Part shown: piece by piece, positions 30,049-34,200 of the stretch
Layout of the letters: each line of letters starts with the position of its first letter
How positions within the stretch are numbered: position 1 is the first letter of the stretch
Notes under the pieces: model-generated
What the model was told of the DNA's origin: nothing
The model's database searches: none
The model's input: only the letters and a program-made list of their open reading frames with translations
Source: Gammaproteobacteria bacterium
GTDB lineage: Bacteria; Pseudomonadota; Gammaproteobacteria; Pseudomonadales; Litorivicinaceae
DNA length: 34,200 nt
Direction of reading: 5' to 3'
Assembly (NCBI GenBank): GCA_010024125.1
Contig: RGHP01000003.1
Span: forward strand, 1 to 34,200
Translations under genes and position numbers: made by a program

Positions 30049-30369
30049 ATGAGTCAATGGATCGAAATCTCAACCATCAATGCGCTCGCCGACGGTGCCT
30101 ATGAGCGCTTTGAGTTCGATGACGTTGATGTGTTGGTTTTCCGTGAAGGTGATCATGTCTACGCGATTGAAGACCTATGCACACATGACGGAGCGGAACT
30201 CTGTGGTGGTCTCTACATGAATGGTGAAATTGAATGCCCACGACATGGCGCACGATTTTGCGTCAAGACAGGCCAAGCACTCTCCGCACCAGCCTACGGA
30301 CAGGTATCGACTTTCCCCATTCGTATCAACGATGACGGAGTGATCGAACTTCAACTCGAAGACGCCTAA
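30049..30369 (+). CDS. Rieske [2Fe-2S] ferredoxin, dioxygenase-component type
   Basis: This 106-residue soluble protein is a Rieske ferredoxin. The cluster ligands are C44-T-H46 and C63-P-R-H66, in the CTHDGAELCGG and CPRHGARF boxes. It has no signal peptide or membrane helix, so it is cytoplasmic. It resembles the small ferredoxins of aromatic-ring dioxygenases, but no oxygenase gene is near. A TAGGAGA box precedes the ATG, 8 bp after sufT, and the stop overlaps the next gene (TAATG). It probably carries electrons for Fe-S assembly or an unlinked enzyme; this is inference. Confidence 0.92.
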   Translation: MSQWIEISTINALADGAYERFEFDDVDVLVFREGDHVYAIEDLCTHDGAELCGGLYMNGEIECPRHGARFCVKTGQALSAPAYGQVSTFPIRINDDGVIELQLEDA

Positions 30370-31382
30370 TGCGTCACCCCCTCCTGATATTTGGACTAGT
30401 TTCGGCAGCCTCTGCTGTCGCGTTCGAAGCCATTAACTTTCCACTTGGCGCGATGATTGGACCCATCTTTGCAGTCGGAACCCTAGCTTACATTACGGGA
30501 GAATCGCCTGAACCTGGCGTCGATGCGACAGATTTTGCAATCATGCTAATCGGCGTCGTTCTAGGAAGCCAAGTGACCCCCGAAGTTTTCAACCATGCAG
30601 AAAAATGGCCAGCGAGCATATTATTACTGTTACTGACGATGATTCTGATTCTTTTGACCTTGGGGCGAATCAATCAACAATTATTGGGAATGGAGAGAGT
30701 TAGTGCATATCTAGCCGGAGCCCCTGGGAATCTCGCGACTGCCGTTGCTATCGCACACCAGTTAGACGGATCGATATCCCAAGTGGCGATCTACCACAGC
30801 CTTAGACTGGCATTTTTGACGGTGATTACCCCTCTTATTTTTTATGTTCCCGAGACCCCTACCACATTCCAAGCTTTTGGAAGCTCAGATTTCGTGATTT
30901 GGATTTTACTGTTGGCCTTCGCTTGGTTGATGACACAGACGCTAAAAAAACTCAGCGTAACTACCCCCGGACTGCTTGCTGGCGCTATCGTCACTGCTTC
31001 AATCAGTTTGTCGGAAATAGAACTAATAAACCCACCTTCGTTTTTTATCTCCATTGCAATGATCATATTCGGATGGCAAATAGCGATCGATATACTGAAA
31101 CAAGGTTTACTGATCTTGAGTAAGACGGTTGCGCCTGCAATTTGCGTGAACCTACTCGGCGTAATCCTAGCAGCGATTGGTGCGTACATAACGCACGTAG
31201 CGATTGATATACCGTTATCAGATACCTTACTCGCATTTATGCCCGGAGGGTTTCAAGTAATGCCCGTGGTTGCATTAGAGACCGGCGCTGATGGATTGTA
31301 TGTTACGACACACCACCTCATCCGTGTGTTAGCGATGGGTATGCTTATCCCATTATTTGCTTACTTTTGGAGACGCTCTTGA
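30369..31382 (+). CDS. AbrB-family membrane protein (duplicated AbrB domain, PF05145 type)
   Basis: This 337-residue protein has about nine or ten membrane helices in two similar halves, the layout of the Gram-negative AbrB duplication family (annotated in databases as putative ammonia monooxygenase regulator). Typical patterns are PLGAMIGPI in the first half, YLAGAPGNLATAVAIA at the end of the first repeat, and FMPGGFQVMPVVA in the second. The function of the family is not established. Codon use is more A/T-rich than its neighbours, with several ATA and CTA codons. It overlaps the Rieske stop by TAATG and the Nudix start by TTGA, so it belongs to the same transcript. Confidence 0.82.
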   Translation: MRHPLLIFGLVSAASAVAFEAINFPLGAMIGPIFAVGTLAYITGESPEPGVDATDFAIMLIGVVLGSQVTPEVFNHAEKWPASILLLLLTMILILLTLGRINQQLLGMERVSAYLAGAPGNLATAVAIAHQLDGSISQVAIYHSLRLAFLTVITPLIFYVPETPTTFQAFGSSDFVIWILLLAFAWLMTQTLKKLSVTTPGLLAGAIVTASISLSEIELINPPSFFISIAMIIFGWQIAIDILKQGLLILSKTVAPAICVNLLGVILAAIGAYITHVAIDIPLSDTLLAFMPGGFQVMPVVALETGADGLYVTTHHLIRVLAMGMLIPLFAYFWRRS

Positions 31383-32227
31383 GTTTTCTTGACCATTTCA
31401 ACCATGCCCACAATGCCGATCTTCAATCATGGACACCCTGGTTTCAAGGGGATGCATTACTTGGTTATGTGCAAGACAACTTTAAAGAACGTGGCTTAAG
31501 TTTTGGTCTGTGGCAGGAAGTGGAACAAGGTCTCGTCATCCCAAGCTTGGCTGAAGAGAGGCTCAATCAACTCTTTGCCAGATTTGCAAAAGATACCTAT
31601 GAAGAGGGTTTGCTCTGGAGCTGGGTTGGCGAGCCGTTTCCTGTCAAGGCGTCAGTAACAGACCCAACCCGGTTTGTGATGGAACGCACATTGACCGCAC
31701 CACTCGGCTGCCTCACCTTTGGCGTCCATCTCAATGGCTACATCAGAACACGGAATGGTATCGAATTGTGGGTTGCAAAACGGTCACAGCACAAACCAAC
31801 TTTTCCAGGGAAACTCGACAACATGGTTGGTGGTGGCCAGCCAGCGGGCCTCAGTCTATTCGACAACTTACTCAAAGAATGCTTTGAAGAAGCAGGCATT
31901 TCTGAGACGCAAGCAAGCCAGTCTATCGCGACCGGTACAATCAGCTACCGACACACAGATGGGCGCGGATTAAAACGCGATATTTTGTATTGTTATGATT
32001 TAGAGCTTCCTGACAGTTTCGTTCCTGTCTGTCAGGATGGCGAAGTTGAGTCGTTCGAAAGACTACCGATTGATGAGGTGTTGTCGATCATCGAAACCAC
32101 AGACGCATTCAAATACAACTGCAATCTCGTCATTATTGATTTCGCAATTCGCCACGGAATTCTAACGGGCGATAACACTCCAGATTATGCTGAGCTCTGT
32201 GAGCGAAGAAACCAGCTCGCGAGTTAG
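31379..32227 (+). CDS. DUF4743-type Nudix hydrolase
   Basis: This 282-residue protein has an N-terminal DUF4743 domain (about 1-110, with LGCLTFGVHLNGY just after it) and a Nudix domain (about 115-250). In eukaryotes this arrangement accompanies thiamine pyrophosphokinase, and members hydrolyse damaged thiamine diphosphate such as the oxy form. The Nudix box reads GGGQPAGLSLFDNLLKEC then FEEAGI. The KECFEE metal-binding core is kept, but the first glutamate of the consensus is Leu. I start at a TTG at 31379, which follows GGAG by about 8 bp and makes a TTGA overlap with the AbrB stop; a TTG at 31367 is possible. Activity on damaged thiamine diphosphate is a family inference. Confidence 0.85.
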   Translation: MSFLDHFNHAHNADLQSWTPWFQGDALLGYVQDNFKERGLSFGLWQEVEQGLVIPSLAEERLNQLFARFAKDTYEEGLLWSWVGEPFPVKASVTDPTRFVMERTLTAPLGCLTFGVHLNGYIRTRNGIELWVAKRSQHKPTFPGKLDNMVGGGQPAGLSLFDNLLKECFEEAGISETQASQSIATGTISYRHTDGRGLKRDILYCYDLELPDSFVPVCQDGEVESFERLPIDEVLSIIETTDAFKYNCNLVIIDFAIRHGILTGDNTPDYAELCERRNQLAS

Positions 32228-32544
32228 CCAAGACCAGCAAGTAAGCGAAGATCCATTGGGGTGCGTAATGCAGGATCTTCTGCCTTGCACGTTTCGTGAC
32301 CGATGACTTCATCATACGCACACTGATGAACAATCACTGCTTCCGTTCCACCGACATCGGCTAACGCAATACCAGCCTGTGTCGATGACTTGAATACCTG
32401 ATTGTCACCATCTGCTTTTTTCAACATGGTCTCGCCAACTTCTGTGACGATCTTTACAAGATAAATAATCCCCTCAAACGCGTGAATCTCAAGAGTCGGC
32501 ATCTGGCCTTTTGCAATCAAGGCTTTTAGATCGATTAGAGTCAT
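32224..32544 (-). CDS. small protein, DUF6482-like
   Basis: This 106-residue soluble protein begins MTLIDLKALIAKGQMPTLEI and has the FEGIIYLVKI strand pair followed by an ALADVGGTEAVIVHQCAYDEVIG segment. The pattern resembles the DUF6482 family of short proteins in Pseudomonas-like and Halomonas-like bacteria, where a query HIxSFE/LEGxxYL motif is followed by an xxHxxxYDE region. No function is known. The start overlaps the MerR-family gene stop (ATGA), so the two are cotranscribed. Its 3' end overlaps the convergent Nudix gene by 4 bp. Confidence 0.62.
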   Translation of the reverse strand: MTLIDLKALIAKGQMPTLEIHAFEGIIYLVKIVTEVGETMLKKADGDNQVFKSSTQAGIALADVGGTEAVIVHQCAYDEVIGHETCKAEDPALRTPMDLRLLAGLG

Positions 32545-33548
32545 GCCGTCTGCTCCTTATATCCTCGGTCCCGTAATGCATTTAAAGACTGTCTTAACCC
32601 GTTGAGTGTTGACGGAGCAATCAACCCCAATCGATCAATTAGTGGCTGATGGTGTGCTGCAGCTGAGCCACCGATGAAAACTGGAATTTTCCCGTCGAGT
32701 TGCGTTCTTAGTCGTGTCAGCTCCGTTGGAATACGCGGATCATCGGCTGGATACGTTAAAGATAAACTGACGACGCGTGCTCCAGACTGAAGCGCGCAAG
32801 CAGCAATTTCGTCCGCAGGTGTATTTGGTCCCAAGTAGACAGGGAGCCAACCATCGACTGAAACGAGTGCAGCAATCATCAAGGCACCTAGTTCATGGAG
32901 CTGCCCTGTTGGCGTGGTAATGACGATTTTTGGCTCATTGCCTGTGTAGGTCTCTCGGAATCGAAGTGCGCCAATGAACGTTCTCAAATGTGCTGTCGCC
33001 ATGTGCTCATGGGCAATCCGCAGTTTTCCAAGTCGCGTCGATTCACCAATCTCACGAAGCAATGGTCCGATTACGGTCTCAAGATATGCCGGCAATGATT
33101 GCTTCACCAATCCCTCTTGCAAAAGCTGGTCGAACCGATGTTGGTCCATGGTTTGGACTGCAAACAACATGGCGTCGATATCGTCTTGGGTATCCGATGA
33201 CTCAAGGGGACTCGTCCAACTGGGACGATAGACTTCGGCCTGATTGTCTTGTGCTTGATCGTAACGACTATCTTCTGACACCACATCTCGCAGCGCTTCA
33301 AGTGTCAGAGGCGCAACATCAACGAGGCGACGACCGTTTTGCTTTGCAATTCGAATCAGTCGTAAGCGCTCAATATCATAATCGCTGTAAAGTCTCCGCT
33401 TGGTATCACTACGCGCAGGATCCACAACGTGGTAACGTTTCTCCCAAGCACGAATCAAATCGACGGTTAAGCCGGTTCGGTTTGCAACCAATCGGATTGG
33501 ATGGCGAGGTGCCGTGTCGATACTTGAAATCGTTTCTAATGAAGCCAT
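32541..33548 (-). CDS. MerR-family regulator with B12-binding domain, CarH/LitR-like
   Basis: This 335-residue regulator has an N-terminal MerR winged helix (about 14-80: RLVANRTGLTVDLIRAWEKRY), then a four-helix cap (about 125-205) and a Rossmann-type cobalamin domain (about 210-330). The cobalamin loop keeps its histidine in G-Q-L-H-E-L-G, and the cap keeps an EH pair in IAHEHMA. The tryptophan that lies ten residues before that pair in light-sensing CarH is Thr here. I use the ATG at 33548; a TTG at 33590 would add 14 poorly conserved residues. No ribosome site is visible, so it may be leaderless or weakly translated. Upstream repeats could be its own operator. Confidence 0.85.
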   Translation of the reverse strand: MASLETISSIDTAPRHPIRLVANRTGLTVDLIRAWEKRYHVVDPARSDTKRRLYSDYDIERLRLIRIAKQNGRRLVDVAPLTLEALRDVVSEDSRYDQAQDNQAEVYRPSWTSPLESSDTQDDIDAMLFAVQTMDQHRFDQLLQEGLVKQSLPAYLETVIGPLLREIGESTRLGKLRIAHEHMATAHLRTFIGALRFRETYTGNEPKIVITTPTGQLHELGALMIAALVSVDGWLPVYLGPNTPADEIAACALQSGARVVSLSLTYPADDPRIPTELTRLRTQLDGKIPVFIGGSAAAHHQPLIDRLGLIAPSTLNGLRQSLNALRDRGYKEQTA

Positions 33549-33567
33549 AAGTGATAGTGTGGCAATG

Positions 33568-33591
33568 TTGTCCCAGTTTTGTCCAGACAAA
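33568..33591. promoter_or_regulatory. 11-bp-spaced TTGTC half-sites in divergent gap
   Basis: The gap between the MerR-family gene and the J-domain gene contains TTGTC at 33568-33572 and again at 33579-33583, a spacing of one helical turn. The second copy is also half of an inverted repeat, TTTGTC-CA-GACAAA (33578-33591). CarH-type regulators bind tandem 11-bp direct repeats, and MerR-family proteins often autoregulate. The sites fit an operator for the adjacent gene, but this is untested. Confidence 0.4.
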
Positions 33592-33599
33592 TATAGAAC

Positions 33600-34151
33600 A
33601 TGAGAATACTCATCATCGCCCTAGTGGTCCTTGCGCTGTTTTATCTGCTCACTCGCGGATCGACAAAAGGCTGGATTGCAGAAAATAAATGGAAAGTGAT
33701 TGGTGGTGCAGTCGCCATTGGGATTTTGCTACTAGTCGTCACTGGGAAACTGCCGGCGCTAGCGGCTTTGGCAGCACCGGTTGCTGCCTTCGGTCGACGC
33801 CTGTGGAGCATGCGTGGGCTGTTATCAATGTTCCCACAACTGCGCCAAATTCTTGGCTTGGGCGCGGCAGCAGGGGCTGGTGCTGCCCATGCGAATCAAC
33901 AGCGCAATTCCGGCGATGAACCCATGACAGCCAAACGGGCGGCGGAAATTCTCGGCGTGGATGAGCATGCAACACCTGCTGAAATCAGGGCAGCGCACCG
34001 AAAGCTGATGGGTAAAATGCATCCCGACAAAGATGGGACAGATTACCTCGCTGCCTTAATCAACGAGGCTCGGGATTTTCTGATCGCTCGCCCCATATTG
34101 TTGTGGTGGAGGACTCTTTTGAGGGCCTTGGTGGTGTGCCAAACCCCCTAG
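33600..34151 (+). CDS. membrane-anchored J-domain protein (TIM14/DjlA-like)
   Basis: This 183-residue protein has two hydrophobic segments (about 1-18 and 35-60) followed by a linker, then a J-domain (about 108-165) with the H-P-D motif in KMHPDKDGTDYLAALINEARDFLI. That form of J-domain, with the HPDKDGTDY pattern, is found in TIM14-like bacterial proteins, which would recruit DnaK at the inner membrane. The last 20 residues after RDFLIA are hydrophobic and arginine-rich, and longer than the usual short end. A frameshift or a divergent tail is possible. It diverges from the MerR-type regulator across about 50 bp. Confidence 0.82.
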   Translation: MRILIIALVVLALFYLLTRGSTKGWIAENKWKVIGGAVAIGILLLVVTGKLPALAALAAPVAAFGRRLWSMRGLLSMFPQLRQILGLGAAAGAGAAHANQQRNSGDEPMTAKRAAEILGVDEHATPAEIRAAHRKLMGKMHPDKDGTDYLAALINEARDFLIARPILLWWRTLLRALVVCQTP

Positions 34152-34200
34152 TTTACTCTTCGCTATTTAGAACCAATGGTCAACCAATTGATGGTGGTGA
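34152..34200. other. window end, no gene supported
   Basis: The last 49 bp after the J-domain gene contain no complete reading frame or recognisable terminator. A following gene may start just outside the window. Confidence 0.4.

Overview
The window is an ordinary, very gene-dense bacterial chromosome segment of middling GC. Every recognisable gene looks gammaproteobacterial: Hfq, the EF-P/EpmA pair, Orn, an Rrf2-type SUF regulator, MurQ, and a tsaE-amiB-...-mutL order as in Pseudomonas-like genomes. MutL carries endonuclease motifs, as expected of a lineage without MutH. A free-living marine or aquatic gammaproteobacterium is a reasonable guess, but species cannot be read from the sequence. 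Genes are packed with 1-20 bp overlaps (many ATGA, GTGA or TAATG junctions), and no stretch over about 135 bp lacks a gene. I saw no rRNA, tRNA, insertion sequence, prophage or CRISPR array.

Layout. (1) 1-4129, minus: mutL (cut by the left edge), a YfbR-like HD nucleotidase, amiB, tsaE. (2) 4171-5238, plus: queG. (3) 5222-9711, minus: hfq, then rpsF-rpsR-membrane protein-rplI-efp-epmA-orn, i.e. translation factors plus RNA turnover. (4) 9846-15260, minus: parC-serB, then hisZ-purA. (5) 15296-20499: a sulfide-oxidation locus, with a two-gene YeeE/YedE transporter on the minus strand diverging from persulfide dioxygenase, DUF442 protein, sulfide:quinone oxidoreductase and a SulP transporter on the plus strand. 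(6) 20485-23884, minus: CnoX-like thioredoxin/TPR protein, glnS, murQ. (7) 23955-32227, plus: sufE, then an Rrf2 regulator-sufBCDS-sufT-Rieske ferredoxin-AbrB-family membrane protein-DUF4743 Nudix run with almost no gaps. (8) 32224-34151: DUF6482-like protein and a MerR/B12-domain regulator (minus) diverging from a membrane J-domain protein (plus).

How it fits together. The sulfide locus should take H2S to persulfide (SQR), then to sulfite (persulfide dioxygenase), with DUF442 as a sulfur-transfer or phosphatase-like partner and YeeE/SulP proteins moving sulfur species. The SUF block builds Fe-S clusters under control of its own Rrf2 sensor, whose palindromic operator lies between the -35 and -10. 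The main non-coding signals are that operator, a palindrome in the sulfide divergent region, a leader upstream of hfq with competing pairings, an rpsF promoter and leader, and an 11-bp-periodic half-site array before the MerR regulator. I found no clearly new defence or mobile system. The best candidates for undescribed biology are the extended tail of the SUF operon, the hfq leader and the CarH-like regulator that lacks the light-sensing tryptophan.
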